12,856 bases of DNA from Bacteroidales bacterium. Lineage in GTDB: Bacteria; Bacteroidota; Bacteroidia; Bacteroidales; UBA932. The stretch covers positions 1 through 12,856 of the forward strand of contig SFJA01000048.1 in NCBI GenBank assembly GCA_004556005.1. Direction: 5' to 3'. The notes beneath the pieces were generated by a model. It did no database searches, was not told where the DNA came from, and was given only the letters and a program-made list of their open reading frames with translations. This document shows, in pieces, positions 1 to 8,800 of the stretch. Within the stretch, counting starts at the first letter, position 1, and every line of letters begins with the position of its first letter. Made by a program: the position numbers and the translations under genes.

Positions 1-1761
1 TTGGGCAGTCAGCTTCTGTGGCTGCTCGTTGCAGCTCTGCTGGCATTTCTGTTGCTCTGGGGACTATCCTGCCTCATATTCCCGGGCTGGCAGTTCGGCT
101 GGCAGGACCTGATAGCGCTGTACATAGACCCGGGCTGCTTCTCGGGAAGAGGTGAGCACGACTGGTTCAGGCTCAGCGTGGCACTGATTGGAGTGCTTCT
201 GTTCTCCACCCTGCTCATATCAGTATTTAACAACCTCTTTGACAACATTGTCGAAATGGTGCGCACCGGACACAGGAGGTACGCCCTTAAAAATCACATA
301 CTCTTTCTCGGAGCAGGGAAAGAACTCATTCCGGTACTGAAAAAGCATTATGCCTCAGGTGATTCCAGAGACATAGCCATAATGACTTCCGGGGATATCG
401 AGACTCTGCGCTCGCAGCTGGAACTCAAACTTGAGGACAACAGCTTTGTAAAACGGCTTTATCTGTATCAGGGCGACAGGGATGTGCGCGCCGACCTGGA
501 AAGCGCCTGCGCCGGCAAGGCCTCGCTGATATACATTTTCGGAGAATCCGGCGAACAGGCTCATGACTCCAGAAGTCTTGCCTGCTATGACATTCTTAAA
601 CTTGTCTGCAAGGAAGATGGAGTAAAGGCAAACTGTTACGTATCGCTTGAAAGCGATGCCTCTATGGATGTCATACTCAAACTTAAAGAGTCGGCAAGTA
701 CCCCGAACCTCAAGACGGACTTTGTTTGCAGCGAGGACAATACAGTAGAGCAACTGCTTGTCCATCAAGATTTTCTGCCGGTCATAAAGCGTGATGACAA
801 AGCATACGCCCATATAGTGATACTTGGCACAGGAGCCATTTCCGACAGGCTTTGCGCGCTTGCCTCCCAACTTTGCCATTATCCCGATTATGCCGACGGC
901 CGTCAGCGCCGTACGCTCATAACCGTTGCCGGCGAAGGTATGCGCAGCTGGCGCGACGCTTTCGTGGCATCAAAGCGCGCCTGTTTCGAGTTGAGCCGTT
1001 ACAGCTATATCGGTCCTGACGGGCAAAAGGAAATTCACGAGCCCGACCCTCTCTACGGCGACTTCCTCGATGTCGAATGGCAGTTCATCGATGCGGCTCC
1101 CGGCAATCCCTTGCTGGAGAAGCAGATGCAGATATGGAACGAGGAAAGCAAAGCAGGAGGGCAGGAATTGAGACTCATTATCTGCTCCGATGTCCAGAAC
1201 GATGCGGAACGCATACTCCTCTGCCTGCCTCCGTATATGCTCGACTGCCTCAAGGCCATATATGTCAGCCAGAACCCCGCCCTGCTCAAGACGGCAATAG
1301 CCAGCGGTCAGTTCGGTCCCATTCTCCTTTTTGGCCCCGGCACAGACACTTACGACCCGCTCTTCGAAGCCCGCGCCAAAGCCGGAATGCAGGTCAATTC
1401 CATTTACGAGAACCATTTTTCCGACAATCCGCGGCCGCCTCTCGAGGCGTGGTATTCGTTGCGGGAGGCGCACAAATTCTCAAGCATATACTCCAGCTTC
1501 GCAATGCCTCTTCGCCGCAGCTGCTTCGGTGACGACTGCAGCGAAAGGGATCTTTTTGAATGTGAACACCGCCGCTGGATGAGTACTATGCTGATGTCCG
1601 GCTATCGTGCCCTGACCCCCGGTGAAATTGCCCGGGTACGAGCCGAAGGCAGGGTAAAGGAAGAAAAGGACAGGTTCCGGCACGTTGACATCGTGCCATA
1701 CGACGACCTTCCGGAAGAGGAAAAGGACAAGGACAGGGTCCTGGTCGAACAGTTGTATTGA
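1..1761 (+). CDS. CASTOR/POLLUX-like RCK channel protein with C-terminal RyR domain (5' end possibly incomplete)
   Basis: A membrane protein of at least 586 residues that probably conducts or senses ions. Two hydrophobic helices (about 4-27 and 57-77) flank a pore-loop-like segment (31-47, WQFGWQDLIALYIDPGCF) in which a DPG motif stands where potassium channels have TVGYG. This layout and the following VEMVRTG...HILFLGAG stretch resemble the CASTOR/POLLUX family. Two Rossmann-like nucleotide-binding (RCK/TrkA-N type) domains follow, with glycine motifs at 104-106 (GAG) and 276-278 (GTG). The last 70 residues look like a RyR domain: E522-H523-x2-W526, then G534-Y535, and P566-Y567-D568-D569-L570 followed by EEEKDKDR. 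RyR domains in bacteria are thought to bind small ligands. The reading frame opens with TTG at base 1 and has no ATG until codon 86, which is past both helices, so the true start is either this TTG or upstream of the window. The 46-base gap to the next gene suggests co-transcription. The fold assignments are fairly secure; the transported ion and ligand are unknown. Confidence 0.78.
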   Translation: MGSQLLWLLVAALLAFLLLWGLSCLIFPGWQFGWQDLIALYIDPGCFSGRGEHDWFRLSVALIGVLLFSTLLISVFNNLFDNIVEMVRTGHRRYALKNHILFLGAGKELIPVLKKHYASGDSRDIAIMTSGDIETLRSQLELKLEDNSFVKRLYLYQGDRDVRADLESACAGKASLIYIFGESGEQAHDSRSLACYDILKLVCKEDGVKANCYVSLESDASMDVILKLKESASTPNLKTDFVCSEDNTVEQLLVHQDFLPVIKRDDKAYAHIVILGTGAISDRLCALASQLCHYPDYADGRQRRTLITVAGEGMRSWRDAFVASKRACFELSRYSYIGPDGQKEIHEPDPLYGDFLDVEWQFIDAAPGNPLLEKQMQIWNEESKAGGQELRLIICSDVQNDAERILLCLPPYMLDCLKAIYVSQNPALLKTAIASGQFGPILLFGPGTDTYDPLFEARAKAGMQVNSIYENHFSDNPRPPLEAWYSLREAHKFSSIYSSFAMPLRRSCFGDDCSERDLFECEHRRWMSTMLMSGYRALTPGEIARVRAEGRVKEEKDRFRHVDIVPYDDLPEEEKDKDRVLVEQLY

Positions 1762-1807
1762 CGGGCCTCCCGAGCATTCCGAAACAAGTAAACAATACCG
1801 AACGGAT
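1762..1807 (+). other. Largest intergenic gap of the operon (46 bases)
   Basis: This is the only spacer longer than 10 bases in the window. I see no Bacteroidota-type promoter (TTTG near -33 with TAnnTTTG near -7), no stem-loop followed by T-run, and no purine-rich ribosome binding site before the ATG at 1808. It is most simply an intra-operon spacer, and translation of the downstream gene would begin without a recognisable Shine-Dalgarno sequence. Confidence 0.5.
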
Positions 1808-4800
1808 ATGGAAACTCATTGGAAAAGATACAACATCTTCATAAGCTCGACGTTCAAGGATATGGACGTCGAAAGGGATGTCATCAAGTTTGAAATAATC
1901 CCGGACATCAACAGAAGATTCCGGTCCAGGGGTGTGGAGCTTCAGGCTATAGACCTCCGTCTTGGCGTAAATACCGAGGGGATGGACGAAGAGAGTTCTG
2001 CCGGAAAGGTGCTGGACGTGTGTGCAAAGGGCATTGACAGCGCCAGGCCGTTTTTTATCGGTCTCGTCGGCTCGCGCTACGGATGGATCCCGCCGCTCGA
2101 ACGCTGGAAGGACTTTCTGCGCAGTCTGCCTCCTCAGGACAGGGAGATGATGCAGGAAAGCTTCGGGGCAAGCGTGACCGAACTTGAGATGATTTACGGC
2201 GCTCTCAATGAAAAGAGTCTCGCCGACGGGCATATACTCTTCTATCTAAGGGATGAGGCGTCCTACGACGGTCTGCCGGAAGACAGAAAGGCTCTCTATG
2301 TGGATAATGACGGGTTCCATAAACAACGCCTTGAGGAACTGCGTAAAAAGATAGTGGAAAAACTGGGTCGAGGCGGTGCTGATGACAGATGCACCACTTA
2401 CCGTCTGCACTACGATACTCGGAGCGGACAGTTCAACGCCCAGCAGTTCAAAGCTCTTCTGACTGAGCAGATCAGCGAAGAGATAGAAAAGGAACTCGGA
2501 AGCAGGGAAGCCTGCCTGACGCTGTGGGAGGAGGAAAAACGCTCGGTCGAGGCTGTTTTTGCCTCATCCGTTTCCAGGCTGGTTCCACTTTCCTGCTATG
2601 CTCAGGACCTGGACAATGCAGTGCTGCAGAGCACGATAACCGGTGCGGGCCTAAGCAGCGAACTTGCCTGGCGATACCGGAAACTCAGCGGCGACGGCAA
2701 GCGAATCTGCCTTTGTGCAATAGCGGGACGCAGCAGCAGTACAAGCACGGAACGAGGCATACTCGCGCTCTGGTGCTGCGAGCTTGCCTCCCGGGCGGGG
2801 GACTCCCAGCTTTCGGAAACCGAACTGATGGATTCTTCCAAAACCCCTCTGACTCAGTTATGTACGCTTTTCCGCTCTTTGGTGGAAAAGGCAAGCTCCA
2901 AGGGATACAGGGTAAGCGTCTTTCTTGATGACCTGCAGAATCTCGGCGCGGCTGTCGGCGCCATATCAGCATCCCTTTCGGACAAGGAGGATGCCCTATT
3001 ATGCTACCGGGGAAGCGACTGCAGCGAGCTTCTCCGACGCAATCCGCAGCTTCAGCTCGTCTCCCGTTCGGGGGCCGTTTCAGGACAGGACCTTGACAGC
3101 CTTGTCAAACATCTGCAGCAACTCTTCTTCCTCGAGCTTCCTTCCAGTATGGGCGGCGATATAATGTCCGGCTCGAGCCCGCTTCAGATTTGCACGGTAT
3201 TTCGCCTCTTCGAGAGCCTGGACAGCAGCGACTTCAGTCGCATACGCAACTCGGGAGATAACCAGATACAAGCGATAAACAATTATCTTACAGCAATTTG
3301 GACTGAACTCAAGCAGTGCTCCGAAGCCCGTGACCTGTTCAGCTGGACACTTGACAAGATGATTGCCAACCTCAGGCTGGACACCCGCTGGCGCGACATC
3401 TTCCTGCTTCTGTCCGCCGCTCCCGGGGGAATGCGTCAGCGTGACCTCGAGCAGCTTGGGAGCCAATTCTGGGATGAGACCGTCTTTCTGCGTCTGTGTA
3501 CCCTGCTCGGGGAGTTTGTGAGCGAAGATGCCGTGCACCACGTCTGGTCCTGCACCGCCGGGCTCGAACCCGGGGACGCGGCTCAGCGTTCTGCCCTCTA
3601 CGGGGCCGCAGCCCATTATTTCAGCGGTCTGCCTCAGGACGATGAGATGGCCCTGAACCTGCTTGCAGTATTTGTAGTCCTGTCCGAAGACCCGTCTCTG
3701 GCTTCACTGCTTGTATTTCCTGATGAGGATTATATCTTCTCGGACAAGACGAGGCTTTATTTCCGAGGGCCGGGACAGCTCTTCCTGCACGCCCTGCGAC
3801 CACGTTTCCTGCACTACCTTGACCTGCTCGACCAGAGCACGGCCATCTATTTCATCTACAACACCGAAAGGTCACTGTGGAACAAGGGGGACAATGACGA
3901 ATTCGCCGCCTGCATCGTGGACAAGCTGCTGACTTTCGACATAGGGGAGATGAATGCAGAGGAGGCGCTGGTGGTCGGTGCACTGCTGCTCGGATATCCT
4001 GACGCGAATCCTCAGCAGAGCCGGAAATTGGCGCTGGAGGCCCTTCTGAGGGCGAAAAAGCTCGGGGTGAGGGCAGAGAGCAACGTCGATGTCGGGCTGG
4101 TGAACCTGCTCGCGCAGCTTGCGGACGAGGCAAGGAAAAACAAGGATAAGGCAGCGGAAAAGAAGTATTCGCAAATGCTCGCAGAGATGGCGGGAGAGCG
4201 CAAGGATGCGGAAGTAGGCGGCGCGTCGGAAGGTGAGGCCGCCAGCAAGGAGCCGCGGCTCAAACGCAAGGCGGGAGCGGACTTTATGACGGCGGCATTC
4301 CAGCCTCAGGCGGCCCTGCAGATGAAGATTGCCAACAGCCTCAAGTCGGAACTGTCGGCAGGAAAGGGGCTCAAGGCGGTATTCGGCAGCCGCAGGAAGC
4401 GCCGTGACAGCGAAGTGCTCAGGCTCGCAGGCGAACTCACGCAGTCGGCGGACAATTTCGTTGCAAGCTGGGAACTTGACCAGAATTCCGCAAGGATGTA
4501 CACGCTGCTTTTGCACGCCTACAATGCTTCGATAGGAGCCTATATGGAGACAGGAGCCTATGACAGGGCGCTGGAGGCCTCGTTCCGGCTGCTGATGAAC
4601 GTGCGCTACGCCACTTACGGCAATCTCGACTCTGCCGCAAACCTGGGCGTTGTTCTCCGCGCCCATATGGCTGTCATTTCCTCGGCGTCCGTCGCATATA
4701 GCGAGCTCATCGACTACGGCCAGGACGGTCCTGCAAACCTCGAGTCGCTGTTTTTCTTCTCTGTCGTCAGCTCGACGGGAGCGGTCGTGAACCGTCTCGC

Positions 4801-4975
4801 GACTGTTGCACCGGACGACAAGCTTTTGGACGAATTCTACCGGATAACCAAGGGTATTCCGGTTTTTAACGAGATGATGGTCAATACGAAGGACGAGGAG
4901 GTGGATATCGTGGAGATTTGCGAGACGATAAGGGAAATCGGTGAGGACCTGGGACTTGAATGGAAAATCGGATAG
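1808..4975 (+). CDS. DUF4062 STAND-like protein with degenerate P-loop
   Basis: A 1055-residue, probably cytosolic protein. Residues 8-150 match DUF4062, the N-terminal domain of eukaryotic TEP1 and NPHP3 and many bacterial STAND NTPases: YNIFISSTFKDMDVERD (8-24), IDLRLGV (48-54), C72...RPFFIGLVGSRYGW (80-93), SVTELE (122-127) and HILFYLRD (142-149). The next region is laid out like a STAND NTPase, with a strand and loop at 299-317 and a Walker B-like VFLDDLQNL (371-379). At the Walker A position, however, the loop reads GRSSSTSTERG, lacking the GK[ST] needed to hold nucleotide phosphate. Residues 528-582 resemble the winged-helix that follows STAND cores. The rest is helical, with a charged linker (775-822) and a TPR-like helix pair near 895-930. 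The start is placed at 1808 because DUF4062 begins immediately after it; the in-frame ATG at 1685 would overlap the upstream gene by 77 bases and add 41 unrelated residues. It may be a scaffold or sensor rather than an active ATPase. Confidence 0.8.
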   Translation: METHWKRYNIFISSTFKDMDVERDVIKFEIIPDINRRFRSRGVELQAIDLRLGVNTEGMDEESSAGKVLDVCAKGIDSARPFFIGLVGSRYGWIPPLERWKDFLRSLPPQDREMMQESFGASVTELEMIYGALNEKSLADGHILFYLRDEASYDGLPEDRKALYVDNDGFHKQRLEELRKKIVEKLGRGGADDRCTTYRLHYDTRSGQFNAQQFKALLTEQISEEIEKELGSREACLTLWEEEKRSVEAVFASSVSRLVPLSCYAQDLDNAVLQSTITGAGLSSELAWRYRKLSGDGKRICLCAIAGRSSSTSTERGILALWCCELASRAGDSQLSETELMDSSKTPLTQLCTLFRSLVEKASSKGYRVSVFLDDLQNLGAAVGAISASLSDKEDALLCYRGSDCSELLRRNPQLQLVSRSGAVSGQDLDSLVKHLQQLFFLELPSSMGGDIMSGSSPLQICTVFRLFESLDSSDFSRIRNSGDNQIQAINNYLTAIWTELKQCSEARDLFSWTLDKMIANLRLDTRWRDIFLLLSAAPGGMRQRDLEQLGSQFWDETVFLRLCTLLGEFVSEDAVHHVWSCTAGLEPGDAAQRSALYGAAAHYFSGLPQDDEMALNLLAVFVVLSEDPSLASLLVFPDEDYIFSDKTRLYFRGPGQLFLHALRPRFLHYLDLLDQSTAIYFIYNTERSLWNKGDNDEFAACIVDKLLTFDIGEMNAEEALVVGALLLGYPDANPQQSRKLALEALLRAKKLGVRAESNVDVGLVNLLAQLADEARKNKDKAAEKKYSQMLAEMAGERKDAEVGGASEGEAASKEPRLKRKAGADFMTAAFQPQAALQMKIANSLKSELSAGKGLKAVFGSRRKRRDSEVLRLAGELTQSADNFVASWELDQNSARMYTLLLHAYNASIGAYMETGAYDRALEASFRLLMNVRYATYGNLDSAANLGVVLRAHMAVISSASVAYSELIDYGQDGPANLESLFFFSVVSSTGAVVNRLATVAPDDKLLDEFYRITKGIPVFNEMMVNTKDEEVDIVEICETIREIGEDLGLEWKIG

Positions 4976-4978
4976 GGT

Positions 4979-5884
4979 ATGGAACGGGATGTGAGGCAGC
5001 GTTACAGGTCGCGCGAACAGGTTAAGGAGGTCGCGAGGGGCAGGGTCGGAGAAGGCTTTGGCAAATGTCCCTGCTGCGGGGCGCTGACCGTGGCGGAGTT
5101 TGAATGGTGTCCTGAATGCGGGGCAAAACTGGTCGATTACTGCATCTTCTGCGGGGCGCCGATGTCAAGGGAGGATGTGGATTGCCCCGAATGCGGAATG
5201 CCTGCGGACGGAGTCGTATGCCCGGATTGCAGGATTCTCAATCACCGTCCGTTCTGCCGCAAATGCGGAAGGCCGCTGAACATCGCTTCGAAAAAGGCTG
5301 TCCAGCGGGCGAAAGAGGATGTCAAGGTACAGCAGGCGGCGCGGCTGCTGGTGCAGATTTCGGAACTGAGGGCGGAGCTGGAATCGGAGCAGGACGGACA
5401 GGCGTCGGATAGTGTCGGGCCGACCGAAGGAGAATTGAGGTTGCAGGAACTTATGTCCAAGGTAGGATTTACCGTTGCCCGCAAGCCCGAGGCGCAAACG
5501 TCGCAGAACAAACGACGCAGCCGCGAGGAGGTGATGGAACAATACCGCAAGGCGGTCGAGGAGGCCAATCGGCTGTTTGAAGAGATGGTACCTCCTGCAG
5601 GTTCGACCCCGCAGGAACAGCGCAACTACTACACTGCCCGGAAGGTGGCCGTGACCGAGGTTATAGAGGAGAACTGGTACGGGGTCGTTGTCAATACCGG
5701 AATGTTCTGGGAGTGCAACCGCTGCCACGTTCTGCATAACAACCCGTCCGAATGCGGGGTAAGGGAATTTGGCGGTAACTGGATTCAGGGGTCCTATACT
5801 GAGGTGGTGCCGGAGGGCACGCCGGGCGCACAGAAGTTCACCGAAAAGATAGGGGAAAGAATTGTTTACAAACGGGAAGAATAG
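4979..5884 (+). CDS. Triple zinc-ribbon coiled-coil protein
   Basis: A soluble 301-residue protein of unknown function. Three zinc ribbons lie in a row: C30/C33-C44/C47, C55/C58-C69/C72 and C81/C84-C93/C96, each with CxxC knuckles and mostly ten-residue loops. Two Glu/Lys/Arg-rich segments (about 104-140 and 178-204) are likely helical, possibly coiled coils. The C-terminal domain (about 218-299) holds CNRCH (246-250), H253 and C259, which could form a fourth metal site, in a Trp/Gly-rich setting that I do not recognise. No catalytic motif, signal peptide or membrane segment is visible. It starts 3 bases after the upstream stop and ends 3 bases before the kinase start, so its production is probably tightly coupled to both. 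Similar ribbons open the AAA+ protein at 9064 and the protein at 12447, which suggests an adaptor role in one complex. Nucleic-acid binding is an alternative. Confidence 0.8.
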   Translation: MERDVRQRYRSREQVKEVARGRVGEGFGKCPCCGALTVAEFEWCPECGAKLVDYCIFCGAPMSREDVDCPECGMPADGVVCPDCRILNHRPFCRKCGRPLNIASKKAVQRAKEDVKVQQAARLLVQISELRAELESEQDGQASDSVGPTEGELRLQELMSKVGFTVARKPEAQTSQNKRRSREEVMEQYRKAVEEANRLFEEMVPPAGSTPQEQRNYYTARKVAVTEVIEENWYGVVVNTGMFWECNRCHVLHNNPSECGVREFGGNWIQGSYTEVVPEGTPGAQKFTEKIGERIVYKREE

Positions 5885-5887
5885 GAA

Positions 5888-8800
5888 ATGGCAGGAAACA
5901 GCGATATACAGGGCGGAACGGCCCGGCAGCCGCAGGGGACGGCTGTAGCTCCTCAAGGTACGGCAGTAGCCCCGCAAGGCACGGCTGTAGCTCCGCAGGG
6001 GACAGCGGTGGCGGGGTCGCAGGGAACGGCTGTGGCGCCTCAGGGGACCACTGCCGCAAGGAATGCGGCCGCTGCTTTGCGCGGGGCTGCGGCTGGTTTG
6101 AAGGGTGGCGGCTCCGGTCAAAAGGCAGACGGTCAGTCATTCAGACACAAGATGGGCGAGGTTGTCCGTTACGGCGGGAGGAACTATACCGTCAAGAAAC
6201 AACTGGGCCGGGGCTCGGAAGGAGAATTGTACATAGTCGCCGACAACAGTAAAAGATACGCTCTGAAGTGCCTGGACAAAGGTTTCACTGTCAATGACAA
6301 GGTGATGTTCGCGCTGAAGCGGCTTGCCGGAAAGGGCTACATAGCCGACGTTGTGGATTACGGAAGGGACTACGAACTGATGGACTTTTATCCTGAAGGA
6401 AATGCCGCGGCGGCAGGGCTGAAGGGCAATGCGCAGGCGATTCTCGCAATTGCGGTCAAAACGGCTATGGCACTTGACGAACTGCATCGTCAGATGGTGC
6501 TGCACAAAGACGTAAAACCCGCCAACATACTCATAAGGGACAGGAACAGCTATGACTGCGTGCTCTGCGACTTCGGCATAGCCGACATTATGGACATAAA
6601 CGGCAAGTGCACGACACTGCAGGTCAGAACCCCGGTTTACGCGGCTCCGGAGGTGTATTCCGACAGCGTTACAATAGACGGAGGAACATATGTCGAGCTG
6701 AGCGCCAAATCGGATTTTTACTCGCTGGGAATGACCATACTTTCGCTCTGGACGGGCGAGAGCGCATTTCTTGCTCAGGAACACAAGCTTGCCCTGGACA
6801 AGGTCAAGGGGCGCATTGCCGTTCCGGCGGATATGCCCGACCCGCTTGCCCGGATCTGCCGTGGACTGCTGATCAAGAACCCTGCAAAACGCTGGGACTG
6901 GGGCGAGATCGAACTTACCCTCAACGGAAAAGAAGTCCCAGTCGAGGAGGAAATAATAAACGAAGACCTCAACATCACCTTCAACGCTTCCAAACATCTG
7001 GTCGCCAACTCTCCATATGAGCTTGCCTCCTGTATGCTGGATGACTATGAGCTTGGCATCAAGTACCTGTACCGGGGTATGGTTGAAAAATGGCTCAAGC
7101 CATATCCTGAACTTGTGCTGGAAATCCAGGACATAGTCGAGACCCGTTATCCCGATGATAAGGAAACCGGCCTTATGGCTGCTGTTTACACGCTCGACCC
7201 GACTTTGCGTTTCCCGCTCACAGGCCATTCGCGCGAGAACGGTGAGGCAAAGTCTTTCAATGCTTCGACGCTCAAGGATGTGGGAGATTTCTGCAACTCC
7301 TGTCTGCTGGATGATGATTCCAGGGGCCTGCTGGAGTCGGACATATTTGTAGAGTGGGTAAGGGTGAGAAGCTCCGACATAGCATCCAGGCTGCCCGTCC
7401 CGAGCGACAAGGTGCCCGGCTATATCCTTCGTGTCCAGGCTGTTGACCCTATGTCCGACATCAATCTCATAAACGATCCTTCGGACGAGTTCTACGCAAT
7501 GGACCAGAAGCGGCTGGGAACAATGCTCAATACCATATACTGTCTGTATTGGGGCAAGTTCAAGGGTGATCCGCAGATGCTTATGGACCACTGGGAGGAC
7601 GAGTCCAACGCTCCTTACGGCAAGAAGATACTGAAGCGCACGGTGCTCAATCTCGTGGTCGGCTTTATGGAACCGGATAAATATGTATATCTGCCCAGCT
7701 TCTTCAAGGTAAAGGGAAACCGCTTCCAGAAGATGGGATCCTGGTATGCATACTGCACCGATTATCAAAGCAAGGACAACCAAAAGAAGGCAGGTCCCAA
7801 GGACAATATCTATCAGTCCCAGACTGCCTGGATGAAGGTCATATGCGGTTTTGCAGACACTGCCTGGTACCAGTTCTTCCCGGATGACAGGAAGGTGAAC
7901 AACCGTCAGACGGCCTTGAGCCTGAACAAGCCTCTGCTCAAGGAGCATTACAACAACGGAGGACTTGCCGGATGGCTTGCCGTACAGCATCACGAGAACC
8001 CTAAAGCGGATCTTTCGCAGCAGTTTGCATACGAAAAACTGCTGTACGGCTACCTGGAGGACGTAAGGAAAATTGACGCAGGCGCAACTCCGGTAAAGCG
8101 CTTCGACCAGGCCCGGAATGAAGCCGCGCGCATACTTTCAACCGGCAAGGTCAAGGTACGATCGCTGTCCACCCGGAGCGTAAGCCAGCTGGTGTTTACC
8201 GTGCTCCTTGCGGTCATACCGTGCATTATCCTGCTGTCGTTACTGGTATTTGCAATCATCGACCATCCTGTCATTGATACTTCCGGATTGAAGCTGGAGC
8301 GCTTTTTCTGGCCTTTGGGTCTTATTGTCGCCGCAATCATCTTTTTCAATTCCGATGATGAGGGGTGTCTGATTCCAATTATCGGCGGAGCCTTTGCTTC
8401 GGCAGTCATCTTCTTCCTTATCAAGCTGTTAGGAAGGTTCATCCTCTATATCTTTGCGGCAATAGTTCTCTTTGTGCTGATATTCTTCAGCATCAAGACT
8501 TTGTTTAACAAGAGCCCATACGCCGACAAGGCGCGGCGCTTCAGCAAGCCGGGCTTTGACGAAAACGTCCTCGAACCGCTCTACTTTGCATTCGGCAGCG
8601 GCAGCAAGTTCGACTCTTCGCTCAACGGAGCATTTAATGACCACGAACTTGGCTTGTGGAAGGCCGACCTGAAGCATCGCCGATGGTTCGTGATAATATT
8701 CATAGTTCTCAGCTGGTTGTTGATGGCGTTCAGCATTGCACTTCCGGGCAGTCGCGGCTATGACAGGTATTTCAAACCCATTCTTGAAAAATTCGCCCCT

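Noticed and set aside
1685..1807. An ATG at 1685 that would extend the DUF4062 protein by 41 residues
   Set aside because: It overlaps the end of the upstream gene, and the added Lys/Arg/Thr-rich residues have no family likeness; DUF4062 begins right after the ATG at 1808.
3558..3576. Reverse-strand GGGTTCGAGCCC resembling a tRNA T-arm
   Set aside because: No remaining tRNA arms are present, and the stretch codes in frame within the DUF4062 protein.
5594..5617. GGTTCGACCCC stretch resembling a tRNA T-arm
   Set aside because: It lies inside the zinc-ribbon gene and no acceptor stem, anticodon arm or D-arm can be built around it.
5165..6121. Antisense open frame of 318 codons with Arg/Ser/Leu repeats
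   Set aside because: Its repeats are the reverse complement of the GTAVAPQ repeat, and it spans two real genes on the other strand.
6137..7993. Antisense open frame of 618 codons under the kinase gene
   Set aside because: It lies opposite a confidently identified kinase, has no recognisable domain, and is the kind of shadow produced by GC-rich third positions in a coding strand.
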